Below are positions 22,080 through 32,749 of a DNA stretch of 64,000 bases, in pieces (position 1 is the first letter of the stretch; the number at the start of each line of letters is the position of its first letter). The notes under the pieces are model-generated. The model was not told the origin of the DNA, did not search any database, and saw only the letters and a program-made list of their open reading frames with translations. Position numbers and translations under genes: made by a program. Source of the DNA: Epiperipatus broadwayi (taxonomy: Eukaryota > Onychophora > Udeonychophora > Euonychophora > Peripatidae); contig JAQFVV010006843.1 of the NCBI GenBank assembly GCA_028023455.1, positions 62,001 through 126,000 on the forward strand, in the 5' to 3' direction.

Positions 22080-22700
22080 TAAAAAAATTTTCAAAAAAAG
22101 AATTCATAATATAAAGCTTTTTTCTGCAAACTCCACAAGTCTATGTCCTCTCTCACTTCTATTACCATAACCAAAATTACCTTCAGCACTTTCATCTCTT
22201 ATTTGTTTACCAATTCTAGCATTAAAGTCTCTCATGACAATTTTAAAATTCTGTTTACTCTGATCAAAAGCCTTTTGTACATCCATATAAAAATCTTCTA
22301 CTACTTTATCACTATTAGAACTTGTTGGGGGCATAAACCTGAATTATCTGCATTTGGTATCTGCTATTAAGTTGTATAACTAATATTGCCACTCTGTCTG
22401 ATACACCATCAATCTCCACAATGTTGTTTTTCCACTTTTTATTTATAATGAATCCTACTCCACTTGTACTTCCAATATTCATGCTTTTGTTAGCAGAATA
22501 TATGTCTACTTTTTAAATCAATTGTCTCTTCACCTTTTCTTCTAACTTCACACAGTCCAATAATGCCCTATTTAATATAAGACAGTTCTTCTTCTAATTC
22601 TTGCAATCTTCCTTCACTTGAAAGTAATCTGGAGTTGTAAGTACCTAAATAAATAGTCATCATCAAATGACATCCTGGGTCCACAATCAGAAAATTCTTA
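22080..22700 (-). pseudogene. RTE copy A, endonuclease domain
   Basis: Reads LGTYNSRLLSSEGRLQELEE, then GIIGLCEVRRKGEETI (the catalytic Glu of APE-type endonucleases), then GVGFIINKKWKNNIVEIDGV, SDRVAILVIQLNSRYQMQII, VYAPTSSNSDKVVEDFY and FKIVMRDFNARIGKQ (the GDFN motif, with Arg replacing Gly). The last open part runs 22104-22334. Motif order and spacing fit an RTE endonuclease of normal size; a few stops break it upstream of the VYAP strand. It nicks the target DNA before reverse transcription. Confidence 0.8.
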
Positions 22701-22866
22701 GCACCCTCCGCCTTCAGCCCCAACCGCTGCTTTGTTTGGTGATTTACAGTCTCCTGGGAATAAGGGTCATGATTTATTTTTGTCTGTCATGATTGTATAT
22801 ATCTATTGGAAATTTTTTTATCATTTACCCATACATTTATTCTGCAGAATGAATGTGTATTGCATT

Positions 22867-23690
22867 ATAGGATGTTAAATATCAAGTTCAAATATTTTTA
22901 TTTTCTATTACAAATGACTAACATATTTTGTAACAATTAAAATAACCCATAAACCAATTTAAAACTTTATATATACATAAAAAAAAAACAAAAAAACAAA
23001 GCAGTAGTTTATTGAAAATTGTTTAAAATTTCAAGAAGAGAAGTGTTATCATTTTACATTAATCACTATACTGAATAGCCAAATGAGTCGAATATAACAG
23101 CAATTCTTGGACTTCGTTTTGACAATTAAGTTTTATTGTATACATAGAAAAAAAAATTTAAGAGGTAGCCAAATGTGAACTAAATGAAACGTAAATTTTA
23201 TATTGCTTATATTATGAATAAGTTTTAATTTGAAAGATTTAATTTTAAAGGTTACTACCCATAGATCTAACTTATATAATTATCAAGTAAAATAATATTA
23301 AAAAAAAAAACAACAATGTGCATATGTGTTTTTATATATATCAAAAGAAAGTAAACGAAAAAAAAAACGTATATATTAATTAAAATTATTTGCGGCTTTT
23401 GAATTAAATGACTAAGACATATGAGACTGTTAAAATAATATGTTAGCTTTCAATTTTAATTAAATACTCCAGGATGTTTATTAGTTAATTAGTTGATACT
23501 GATATATAAATTGATAACAAAATATAATTAATAATAATAATGACATTATTCATTCATTCAAATTAAGATATTTAATAAAAATACAGTTTTAGACATTTTT
23601 ATTGTCATATTTAGATACAATTGCTAAAGCATAACTCTTTAAATAAATAGTAATTGAAGTAATAGTTAATCGGAAGTATATGTAAACTCG
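22867..23690. other. AT-rich DNA, no feature seen
   Basis: Poly-A/T runs and no coding signature. Confidence 0.5.
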
Positions 23691-24095
23691 GAGGTATTAA
23701 AAATGACTGTCTGAGCTTCGATTCAAGAATCTTTAGATCTCCATTCAATCACTTAGCCAATGCATTAAGCACCACAAGGAACAGGTAGACTAGTTGAAGT
23801 TAAACCTGTCCATTAATTAAAATTTACAATCAGTACAACTCCTGAATACAAGTGTGAGCATAGATTCAATCTGCCCCCGTGAAAGTCCAGCAAGGATTCT
23901 ATTTTTTTGATAAGATTAAAGAGTTAAATTATTTTATTAAAAAATAATGGAATGATTTATTGCTCGATGTCCATAAGAACTTCCATTATCGGAAGTGGGA
24001 GGGCTGGGTTTAAAACTTACTGGCTTTGAATTGTAGAATCCGCCACTCTATCACTATCCTCACGGGAGCAAATTCATTAAATATGCATATATACA
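23691..24095. other. Possible decayed tRNA-like SINE sequence
   Basis: On the minus strand, ATTGGCTAAGTGATTGAATG near 23750-23770 followed by GATTCTTGAATCGAAGC near 23715-23735 resembles A-box and B-box regions of a tRNA-derived SINE, but both are imperfect. The rest, to 24095, is GC-richer than its surroundings and unassigned. Confidence 0.25.
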
Positions 24096-24097
24096 TA

Positions 24098-25009
24098 TTA
24101 TCATCATCAACCATTATCAATCCACTGCAGGATGAAGGTCTCTCCAAGTTCAATCCATCTTTTCCGATTTTTAGCTTCTCTTCTCCACATCACTCCTGCA
24201 CACTTTCTTATTTCATCCTTCCACTTCATACGTGGTCTCTTTCTGCATCTTTTACAATCTTTTGGAATCCAGTTCAAGATTTCAATTGTCCATCTATTAT
24301 CATCTCTTTTAGCAATATGTCCAGCCCAACTCCACTTCAATCTTTTAATTTTTTCAATGAGGTCAGTAACACCTGTTTGTTCTCTTACCCATATATTGCA
24401 TTTTCGATTTCTTCTTGTTACTCACAGCATGCAGCTCCCCATATATCTTTAAGTGGTCTGAAGTCTCTGTATTACTCTTCTATTAAGTTTCCAAGTCTCA
24501 GATCCATAAGTAAGAACTGGTAAAACACATGTATTAAAAACCTTTCTTTTCAAACACATAGGCATATTTCCTTTTAGTATCAAGTTATTTCTACCAAAAG
24601 CACTCCAACGAAGTTTAATTCTATGAATAATTTCATCCATTATGTTTCCATCTGTATTAAAAATCTGACCAAGATATTTGTAGCTGTTAACTTCTTCTAA
24701 TTCATCATAATCAATCTTTATTCTCATATTCTGAGAAAATCCATTAAACATTACTTAAGACGTTTTAATATTTATCTTTTTTTTTCTTCATGTGTCAAAG
24801 CATTGGCCGGGAAGCGAACCCGCAGGACAACTGCTTGTAAGGCAGTTACGCTTACCATTCGGCCACCAACGCTTGACTTTTTTACATTTATCTTTAGTTT
24901 TATTTTCATACTTTCAGCTGATAAATCCTGCAACATTTCCTGCAGCTCTAAAGCATTATTTACAAAAAACAACTACATCATCTGCAAAATCTAAATGACT
25001 TCAGACTAC
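24098..25009 (-). mobile_element. RTE LINE, 5'-truncated (copy B), split by a SINE
   Basis: The minus strand covers the RT from the FADD box (plus-strand CATCATCTGCAAAATC near 24975-24992) to the 3' end with ATCATCATCAACC at 24098. The coding blocks are more intact than in copy A: FNGFSQNMRIKIDYDELEEV, YKYLGQIFNTDGNIMDEI and LPVLTYGSETWKLNRR at 24449-24751, then WSWAGHIAKRDDNRW and RKCAGVMWRREAKNRKRW at 24107-24340. A SINE sits at 24789-24876. The 5' truncation point, just upstream of FADD, abuts copy C head to head. Confidence 0.85.
24789..24876 (-). mobile_element. tRNA-derived SINE (copy 3), inside RTE copy B
   Basis: Read on the minus strand it runs GTCAAGCGTTGGTGGCCGAA to GCGGGTTCGCTTCCCGGCC to AATGCTTTGACACATGAAG plus an A-tail. 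The flanks TTTAATATTTATCTTT and TTTTACATTTATCTTT are an almost perfect duplication of about 16 bp. The uninterrupted RTE copy A has the corresponding single site near 20505-20525, so this is a verifiable empty-site comparison. The anticodon-loop position reads TAC within a 7-base loop. The ends GTCAAGC and GCTTTGAC extend the acceptor stem. Confidence 0.85.
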
Positions 25010-25378
25010 TCAAAGAAGTATGGAGAGATGCATCAAACAAGAAGAGATTGAAAACGTAATATGTGGGTATGAGAACAAACAGGTATTAGTGACCTCATTG
25101 AAAAAATTAAAAGATTGAAGTGGAATTGGGCTGGACATATTGCTAGAAGAGGTGATAATAGAAGACAATTGAAATCTTAAACTGAATTCCAAGAGATTGT
25201 AAAAGACCCAGAAAGAGACCACATGTGAGATGGATGGATGAAATAAGAAAGTGTGCAGGGGTGATATGACGAAGAGAAGCTAAAGATGGGAGAAGATGGA
25301 TTAAGCTTGGAAAGACCTTTATCCTGCAGTGGATTGATAATGGTTGATGATCATGATGAAGATGATGATGATATGACG
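25010..25378 (+). mobile_element. RTE LINE 3' fragment (copy C)
   Basis: Plus-strand text beginning ACTACTCAAAGAAGTATGGA matches the RTE region just after the TYGSETW motif. It continues through WAGH (GGGCTGGACATATTGC near 25127) and CCTGCAGTGGATTGATAATGG near 25323, and finishes with a degenerate TGATGATGA tail. Its orientation is opposite to copy B and both 3' tails face outward. Confidence 0.85.
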
Positions 25379-25867
25379 TAATATATACAATAATCTGTGT
25401 AAAGTTCATTTTAAAATAAGTCTCATTATTTAATTTATTATTATATACATAGAGTAATATATTATTAATATATAAACTTTGCTGACACTTAAAATTAATT
25501 AAACGGATTTTAGTTAGTAGCAAACAAATATCAGCTATCTTTTATAATCTAATGCGATAATTAATTGGTACATTTTATTCCCAGACACTGCAGCGTGTTA
25601 AATTTTAACATTTACGAGGAAAAAAAATAAAAATTACATTCTGCCTATTGGTAAAAGTGAATTAGTAAATCTTATAAAATTAATATACATAAATATGAAG
25701 AAAATCACACACTAAACATAAAAATTAGATTACTGATTATATCATATTTGCTGATAACTTATGAATTGATAATAATTTACTCTATGTTTATATAATTATT
25801 GGTGTTAATTAGAAGATATTTTAACTCACACTTTCAAATTCCCTCAGCTATCAATTCCATCTTATAC
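25379..25867. other. AT-rich DNA, no feature seen
   Basis: No recognisable coding or element ends. Confidence 0.5.
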
Positions 25868-25912
25868 AAACAATATATATGACCACATACATGTGAAAAA
25901 GATAAATGATCT

Positions 25913-25953
25913 CCAATATACTATTTCGTGCTAAAATAGCACTCTTCACTTGG
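25913..25953 (-). ncRNA. Hammerhead-like ribozyme, left arm (decayed)
   Basis: In order on the minus strand: CCAA (helix I), GTGAAGA (core box; consensus CTGANGA, so only the first base is off), stem II GTGCT/AGCAC perfectly paired around ATTTT, GAAA intact, a short helix III ATA-G-TAT, an A at the cleavage position, then TTGG closing helix I with the four leading bases. Spacing between boxes is exactly canonical. The C-to-G change at the first core position should disable it, because that base pairs in the active site. Confidence 0.7.
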
Positions 25954-26121
25954 TCCCGATCATCATCTCCCATATATACATATATATATATAATCAGTGC
26001 TCAGGTTATATTAAGATAGCAAATCTTCAAATTTTAAGTCTGTCCATTAAAGTTTGAAGATTTACTATCTTAATATAAACTTAACACTGGTTATACATAT
26101 ATGTGTGTGAGATGATCTGGG

Positions 26122-26163
26122 CCAACTGATGAGTGTTGGTTCAGCATGCAATAAGTAAATTGG
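26122..26163 (+). ncRNA. Hammerhead-like ribozyme, right arm (decayed)
   Basis: In order: CCAA, a perfect core box CTGATGA (26126-26132), stem II GTGTT/AGCAT (three Watson-Crick pairs and two wobbles) around GGTTC, GCAA in place of GAAA, TAAGTAAA, then TTGG pairing with the leading CCAA. It is the inverted partner of 25913-25953 and keeps the box that the partner has lost, while losing the one the partner keeps. Confidence 0.7.
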
Positions 26164-26210
26164 AGATCATTTATCTTTTTCACATATACGTGGTCATGTG
26201 TATCAGTTAT

Positions 26211-26527
26211 ACAAGTTGAAGTGTATAGTCATAAAGAGATTGAAAGTCTGAGTTCAAATCCTTTCTAATTACATTGTATTCAGTATGGATAATACACTAG
26301 TATTTAAATATTACATAACAATTAGTGGTGAATTTATACAACAGAAATAGGAGCAAATTATGTCATTTTGTAAAAATCCTGGATGTAAATCTGTTAATAG
26401 GCAATAAAAATCTTGCACAAATGGAATATCTGTAGTAAAACATGCAGTATTCTGATAAAGTGTTAATAATTACTTATTTAACAATAAACTTGCTCTGCCC
26501 CAGTAAATAAAATGTATTGAGCAGTTT
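26211..26527. other. AT-rich DNA, no feature seen
   Basis: No recognisable features. Confidence 0.5.
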
Positions 26528-26632
26528 GTCAAGCGTTGTTAGCCGAGAAGTCAGCGCAAACGCCTTGCAAGCAAGCAGTTGGTTGCAGACGGTTGTTGCT
26601 GGTTCGCCTCAGGCCGATGCTATGACATATGG
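26528..26632 (+). mobile_element. tRNA-derived SINE (copy 2)
   Basis: Runs GTCAAGCGTTGTTAGCCGAG to GGTTGCAGACGG to CTGGTTCGCCTC (B-box) to GCTATGACATATGG, then an A-rich tail. Same subfamily as copy 1 (shared TTGTTAGCCGAGA and AGTTGGTTGCAGACGG). The word AATAAAATG occurs at both flanks and may be part of the target duplication. Confidence 0.75.
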
Positions 26633-27616
26633 AAAAAATAAAATGAAATGTAATGTGTTTGTGTTAAATATATGACAAATAATAAAAAAAAGTTGCATTT
26701 TATGAAATAGTTAAAGCAGACTTATTTAATGGGGGAAAAATAAAACTTGAATTTTTCCTCATAAATAAACACTATATTACTATATTTTTGACAACTCTTT
26801 TATAAGATTCTAATATATATATTTTGATAATTCAGAGTAGGTAAAATAAAAATTTTAATTTCGTAGAAAAATAGTATCTGTAGTAAAAAAAAAACTATTA
26901 ATAATTAATAATTTGACAGTAACTTTGATCTAGCTCAATTAATAAAATAATAAAATACCGTGTGTGCAAGTTAAATATATGTATTAAATATGATATATAG
27001 AAAAACGTATTACAATTTTTTTCATATGCACTTGCATTTTCTTTGTTGAAAGAAAACATGAAAGTGGAATTGCTACTGAAAGGTTTCATGAATGGAGTGA
27101 GCAACAGGCGGTTGATCACTGGAGGTGATATGGACAGAGTGCCTTTGTATGCATACAAATGTCTTATAATTTTACCTATATGTTTATTCATTAATTTAAA
27201 ATTTGAATTTAAGTACTTATTGATAAAGGTAAAAACAAGAAGTGGTATAGAGATAGTAATATTATAGCTACATATTATCTGATAACACTCAAACTTTTAA
27301 GTTGGCTGTAGAGAGATTCAAATTTTTGATTTGAATTGGTGTAATTAGTAAATGATGCAATCTATATATTGTAATTTTTTTTAAATATTTTATTTTAAAA
27401 AATGTATTTGTGACTCTTCAAGAAAACCAAGATGACAGCCCATATTTTTGATAAATCTACAGTTTTGGGGACTTCAAAATTGTTTACAAAAAAAAAAAAA
27501 TGCCTGCTAGAAAACATATTTAATATTTACATTTTATTTTCTATTACCTTTATTTTTAAAAAAAAAATTATTGTGGAAAAATTAATTGCAATATTTACAA
27601 TTTACTTTTTTTTTCT
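26633..27616. other. AT-rich DNA, no feature seen
   Basis: A 74-codon plus frame at 27043-27267 (LKGFMNGVSNRRLITGGDMD) has a protein-like composition but matches nothing I recognise and lacks context. Confidence 0.4.
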
Positions 27617-27712
27617 CATGTGTCATAGAATCAGCTGGGAAGCGAACCCGCTAACAAGGGACAGCTGCTTGTAAAGCAGCCGTCGCTGACCTCTCGACCA
27701 CCAATGCTTGAC
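27617..27712 (-). mobile_element. tRNA-derived SINE (copy 4)
   Basis: The minus strand reads GTCAAGCATTGGTGGTCGAG to CTGCTTTACAAGCAGC (anticodon hairpin, TAC at the anticodon position) to GCGGGTTCGCTTCCC to TATGACACATGAG, then an A-tail. Same subfamily as copy 3, with an extra 11 or so bases between the variable region and the T-arm. T-rich flanks at both ends blur the target duplication. Confidence 0.8.
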
Positions 27713-30199
27713 TACTTTCTTTTTTTTTTTTTTGGATTAATTTATTAACAGAAAAACGAAAAAAAAATACAATTTTGTACTTTATTCATGTCGGTGATTT
27801 GCAATCATAACGTGACCATTAACGCACAATTTTTGAGAGAGTAGGATTCCATACCTTTGAAAATAGACCACTGCATTATGCTCCCTGACAGGATGGTCCC
27901 AAATTTTTATCATTATGACAATTTAGCAAAAAACTGCCATCAAAATAGAAACAGGAATTGAACCAAAGTACCAATGTTAAGCGCATCTTGTTGGTTCCCA
28001 CGTTGTAATATAAGTAAAAAAAAGTTGAAACAAAGCTTCTTAATGAAATTTATCAGAATTCATTATTTTTTTTAAAAATTTAACAATCAATTTATTAATT
28101 TTGTTGTAATTTAACAAGTAACACGTCTTCAGTACATTATATGGTCTTGAAAGTATACATTTATCAAAAATACAGGCCATCATCTTGATTATTTAAAAAC
28201 TCACAAATACCAAAATTTTTTAGAGATACGAAAATATGACATTAATTTTTACCTGAACCTGTTTGCTTTACTACAGTAATAGAGTGTGGATTCAGGAATT
28301 AAAGCCTTTCTAAATCAAATTTAACCTCCCCCAATACCAATTATTCCTTTAATTTTTATAGATTGAAAATGTTGGATGACTTTAATATAATAGATTGGTC
28401 TAAAAGTGAAATAAAAAAAAATGTTATAAGACAGTTTTTAAAAATTGAAACAAAAATGACTTTGTTAAAAATAGAAATTATATTGTAGCAAATTAAAAAA
28501 AAAAAACAATTTTAAAAGGACATATGAACATCTTTTCTATGCACTGAAATTTCAAACAACAATATTATAAATCAGCTGAATGTATTATAGCATTTAATAA
28601 AACAAAAAAAAAATCATCACAAAATTTAAAATTTTAATTTTTATTTAATAAGAAAATAAATTCTAATAAGTTGAGATGGGTGGAAGGAATATAAAAGATA
28701 TTTATCGGTACTCAATCATGTCATTGCTTCTTTTGCTTGTAAAAACCTGAATATAGACAATCATATTTCAATAATTTGAATTTTAACAAAACAACTTTTA
28801 ATTGGCTTATTCTATTTTTAATGCTAACTCTTAGACCAATGATCCAATAGATTATATATTGTCACTATAATCAGATTCAAAGTGATCCAATCATGGTTAT
28901 CTTTGGTGTTTATTTGGCAAGAGTGTGTTCATTTCATAAGAAAAGAACTGAAATATGATTTGATTGATTTTAATTCTAACTACAGTACTTAGATGTCAGC
29001 ATTTATTGGAAAAAAGTCAATTCAAGGTAGGCATTTGATCAAAATTTCTATAAAAAAATTACACAGCATACTTATTCAATTTCAGTTTTTTTCTTGATAT
29101 TATCATATTACTTACAAATATTAACATATGGACAAAAGAAAATTTAAATGATACAGATAGGAGTTCATAAGGTTAAATGTATAATCAATATATAATTACT
29201 GCAGAAATGTGTGTTTATGAGGAATGCATGACTGGGGTAGATTGAAGAGTGCCAAGTTTTGTGAATGATGTTCCTGGGTTAAAATATGAGAAAGTCTAAA
29301 TATGGGTTGAACTATGCTTCATATTATTTATTTTAAATACATTATATTTCTGACTATAAAATCTCATGGAACTACAGATTTTTAAGCAATTGCTTGCAGT
29401 TGATTGTGCACTTGTAAAACAAAAACAGGTGTAGAGATGCAAAAACATGACCTTGTTTAAAAAAGGTGTAGAATTTCTTCTAGATAATTATTGACAAGAC
29501 ATGTGGATTTGAGATTTAGCCTGAATCAGTTATTGAGAAACATTTTTGTTTGATTGCACTCATGTAATAGATTAAACAGAAATTTTAACTATGATTGAGG
29601 AACATAAATATTTTGAAACTTTTTTAGAATAATTGCAACCAGAAAAGGTGGTCTATAGATATTGGGATGGAGAATTTTTCTTTAAATATCTATATTATAT
29701 GCTAGCATAAGATTTGGTATTATATTTGTTTAATAGATCAGCATGCTCAAATACATTGTGAAAAACAGTTGCCCAACATATGAAAGAGAATCAAGAAAAT
29801 CAATGTTATTGGGTATATGGTATGGTATATTTTGGCTCTAATATAAGTGTAAGATTTGAGATTTATGCCTCCTTCACAGATGGTAAAGCATGTATTTTTA
29901 ATTTATGTGAATATGTGAAGTTTGTGTGCAAATGTATGCTTTTATTACATATATGTTTATTGTGAGTTAAATAATCCCATATAAGAGCTATAATGGCAAG
30001 TTTTTTTGTCATGAGTGAAATTTAACTATGCAAACTTTTACAATGATATACAGCATTTTTAGTCAGCATGCTTTTATTTTCATACTTAAAGTGCTCATCA
30101 CAAGACTTTATAAGTGATGGTTTAATTGTGTTTTAGACAAATAAATCGAATACCAAGAACAAATGGAGTTACCTATAAAATAATGGTAGTTTATTGCTT
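27713..30199. other. AT-rich DNA, no supportable feature
   Basis: No motif identifies any stretch. A 61-codon plus frame at 29780 (YGMVYFGSNISVRFEIYASF) is protein-like but unplaced. Low-level transposon remains may be present. Confidence 0.4.
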
Positions 30200-30960
30200 G
30201 TAAACAACTGCCACATAGATGATTAGCAAACTTGTGCAACCAATCAACCTTGGAATCAGTTTTAAACATTAACAATAAATAAAATGTTTTGGAGGCCTTT
30301 AAAAATATTAGAATATCATCCGTGAAAGGTATGGGTAATGAGCAGTACTTTCAAGTGATGAAGAAAAATATCACTACTCTTTTCAATTTCTTTTATCAGT
30401 GGATTTATGTAAAATGCAAATAACCATGGTACAAATAATAAGCTTTGGGTATTGACTCTACTAGTTTTGAAGGATGTGAGTAGACATATATAATTCTTTA
30501 GTGTAATTGATCTACAGATAAGTTGATTCTGAATAATGATTATCAGGTTATTCTGTTCAGGCCAAATTGTGGTAAATAGATATTTCCATTTAACTATATA
30601 AAAAGCCACCTTAAAGTTGGTTTAGTATGCAACATAGTCTGTTAATTTGTTCTTTTTAGCAAACCAAGGTAAATAGCTTAAGACCACAGTGACCTTTTGT
30701 TGCATCAAGTGAAGTTGATCGTTTTAGCAAAATACGTTTATTCAGATTTTTAGAATTATTCTTGCAATGGTTTTTTGATCAGTGTCCTTAAATATAATAA
30801 AATGGAAGTTATTTATGAAGGAATATACTGCATTTCACTTTTTTTAAAAAAGAAATATTATGTTGGTAGTAAGAATGGGATATTAAGATTGCTTGAGCAA
30901 AGTAGATGGCAATACTTATACAGAATGACAATAATTATGCAGACAATTTGCTTGTAAATA
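30200..30960 (-). pseudogene. LINE reverse transcriptase relic
   Basis: On the minus strand, VAFYIVKWKYLFTTIWPEQN (near 30540-30605) is followed by SRVNTQSLLFVPWLFAFYIN and PLIKEIEKSS (30370-30475), a decayed version of the RT box usually reading PQGSVLSPLLFAFYIN. One frame over, FTDDILIFLKAS (about 30285-30325) is the catalytic (Y/F)xDD box, and MFKTDSKVDWLHKFANHLCG follows. Reading needs frameshifts. It is a different LINE from the RTE copies. No clear ends or target duplication were seen. Confidence 0.65.
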
Positions 30961-31123
30961 TTAGTTGGAATAATACCTGTGGCTGAAAAAGTATGCATTT
31001 CTTGACAATTTGTTGCTTTGTATTATATTTTTTTGAGAACTATAGTGAACAGTGAGCTAATATCAATTGACTAATTTTAGACTCAAGATATAAGGTGTAA
31101 TAGATCTTGCATAATTTACTGTA

Positions 31124-31163
31124 AATGTTACAAACTTTGACATGAGGAGGTAACATCTATTAA
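31124..31163. repeat. 40-bp direct repeat flanking a piggyBac-type MITE (left)
   Basis: AATGTTACAAACTTTGACAT and the following GAGGAGGTAACATCTATTAA recur without change at 31903-31942, on the other side of the MITE. Confidence 0.85.
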
Positions 31164-31902
31164 CCCTTAAACCGCTAATTATATTATTGGTTGTATGAGA
31201 TAAAAATCAAATCTTTTAATTGGCCAACTCACAAACTGAAGACAAAGCCTATTATTAAAACATATTCGCCTATAATATTAAATTCAACTCAGATACGTTT
31301 ATAAATAGTATATTACTAATTTTTCAGGTTATGAAGAGAACGAAAGTTCTTTCAAAAATAAATTGCTATTTATTTATTCTAAAATATTCAATTTCGGCAA
31401 CATAAAAGCTATAATATAAACAAAAAGGTCGACTTTTACGTTATAGAAAAGTAAATATTTCTTTTTACTAAATCTTAAATATTTTTACTAAAATCTTCAA
31501 TATTTTTCAAAAATAATTTTGTTTTTTTAGTATTCTCTCGAAAATAATTTGTAATTTCTCAAAATATTCTTTTATAATACTTTAAAATCATATTCGAAAT
31601 GAAAATCTCAGCGCTTTTCTTTATTTTCTTTGATCAGGCGGTTTCTTTGTTCTTTCCAGCCAATCAGAATGTCTTTTCAGCTGAGAGCATTCTAAGAACC
31701 AATCACAACTCATGTTCTTTCTTTGTTTAGGTTTAAATGCGTTTTTTTTATATTTTTTACTTGTAAAATAATTCGGAAGAGGGCACCATCTTACAGAACT
31801 TTTAAAAATCTATTCAATACCTGTCAAATGAATATTTTAGCATAAGAACTGGCAGAGTTAGAGTGACGTCAGATGTCGACGAGGAGCCTCGTAAGAGGCA
31901 GG
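31160..31902. mobile_element. piggyBac-type MITE, one end missing
   Basis: It begins TTAACCCTTAAACCGC, the TTAA plus CCCTT start of piggyBac-type ends. Its body matches, in reverse orientation, the complete copy at 60117-60870, including GTGAGTTGGCCAATTAAAAG-type and CCAGCCAATCAGAATG-type segments. The far end reaches GACGAGGAGCCTCGTAAGAG, then stops short of the GCGCGGGAAAAGGGTTAA terminus seen in the other copy. No coding capacity, so any movement depended on a transposase elsewhere. Confidence 0.8.
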
Positions 31903-31942
31903 AATGTTACAAACTTTGACATGAGGAGGTAACATCTATTAA
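31903..31942. repeat. 40-bp direct repeat flanking a piggyBac-type MITE (right)
   Basis: Exact partner of 31124-31163. It takes the place of the missing terminal repeat of the MITE. Confidence 0.85.
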
Positions 31943-32749
31943 AGAGAGAGAAACTTTAATTTTTGATGTTACTAAGAAATTATCAATTACTATTAATTAA
32001 GAATTCCTGAAACGAAGGAAGTTTTTCTTATAAAATTTCAGCCAACTACAAATATAAATATATACTACATTTTCCAAACAGATTAAAATTTAACCACATA
32101 AAAATCTTCATAACAATTATATTTATTTGCATTTTGAAATTTTATCTTAACTGGATATTTATAAAAAAAAATCTACAACATTATGCAGGTTGCAAACATT
32201 TTGACTAATATAATAAAACTTCTTTATTTCTAATAAATATAGACTAATTGTACCAAATAAAATTATGAGTATAGTCATTACTATAAATTAGATTTTTATT
32301 ATTATACCCATAGTAATTTACGCATTTGATTATAGTCTTGTAATAAGCTATATTTTCTAAATTACTATAATCATAAATCAAACACATAGCATTGGCTCTT
32401 CTCTGTGATGGAGCAAAATTCCTGTTTCCAGTTAAAATACTTATCATCTAAATTAAATAATTATCTAAATTTGGTTATTAATGTTATTTACATGTTTCTC
32501 ATTCTTATCCTTTCTTCATTCGATGAAATGTTTATGGTAGATGGCAGTATAACATCAATTTTAAATTGAGATAATCTGGTGTTACTTCGTGTGCTTTTAT
32601 TTGTAAAATATTAATTAATGGCTGGCAATAATAACGCTATCAATAGACGGGATATTTGCTTTGACATCTCCAAACATTGGACTATCTAGCTCATTTGCAT
32701 ACGCTTTGCATACCGCTTTGTTTCCTTGCCCTATTTCCTCGTTCTGCAT
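31943..32749. other. AT-rich DNA, no feature seen
   Basis: No recognisable coding or element ends. Confidence 0.45.

Larger units (their letters stand above)
19864..22853 (-). mobile_element. RTE/BovB-type LINE, near full length (copy A)
   Basis: A 2990-bp element on the minus strand, bounded by a perfect 13-bp duplication. In element order it has a short 5' leader, an APE-type endonuclease, a reverse transcriptase with FADD, the WxGH(I/V)-type C-terminal region, and a 3' end finishing in (TGA)n repeats (CATCATCATCATCAAC on plus). RTE elements move by target-primed reverse transcription and typically end in short repeats rather than poly(A). The coding region is interrupted by several stops and frameshifts. 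Related truncated copies lie at 24.1, 25.0 and 52.4-53.5 kb. Confidence 0.88.
25868..26210. repeat. Nested foldback with two type I hammerhead-like ribozymes
   Basis: Outer arms pair TATATGACCACATACATGTG (from 25876) with a right arm ending CGTGGTCATGTGTAT. Inner arms pair TTATATTAAGATAG near 26008 with CTATCTTAATATAA near 26076. Each outer arm holds a hammerhead layout, one per strand, at 25913-25953 (minus) and 26122-26163 (plus). The inner hairpin, AATCTTCAAA/TTTGAAGATT, forms the tip. No ORF. The structure matches terminal repeats of PLEs or a retrozyme-like unit. Confidence 0.7.

Noticed and set aside
24789-24876. Functional tRNA gene
   Set aside because: It interrupts a LINE, has a target duplication and an A-tail, and related copies share the same non-tRNA ends; it is a SINE.
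24098-25378. Twin-priming inversion of a single RTE copy
   Set aside because: Both segments carry a 3' end and tail, whereas an inverted 5' segment from twin priming would not.
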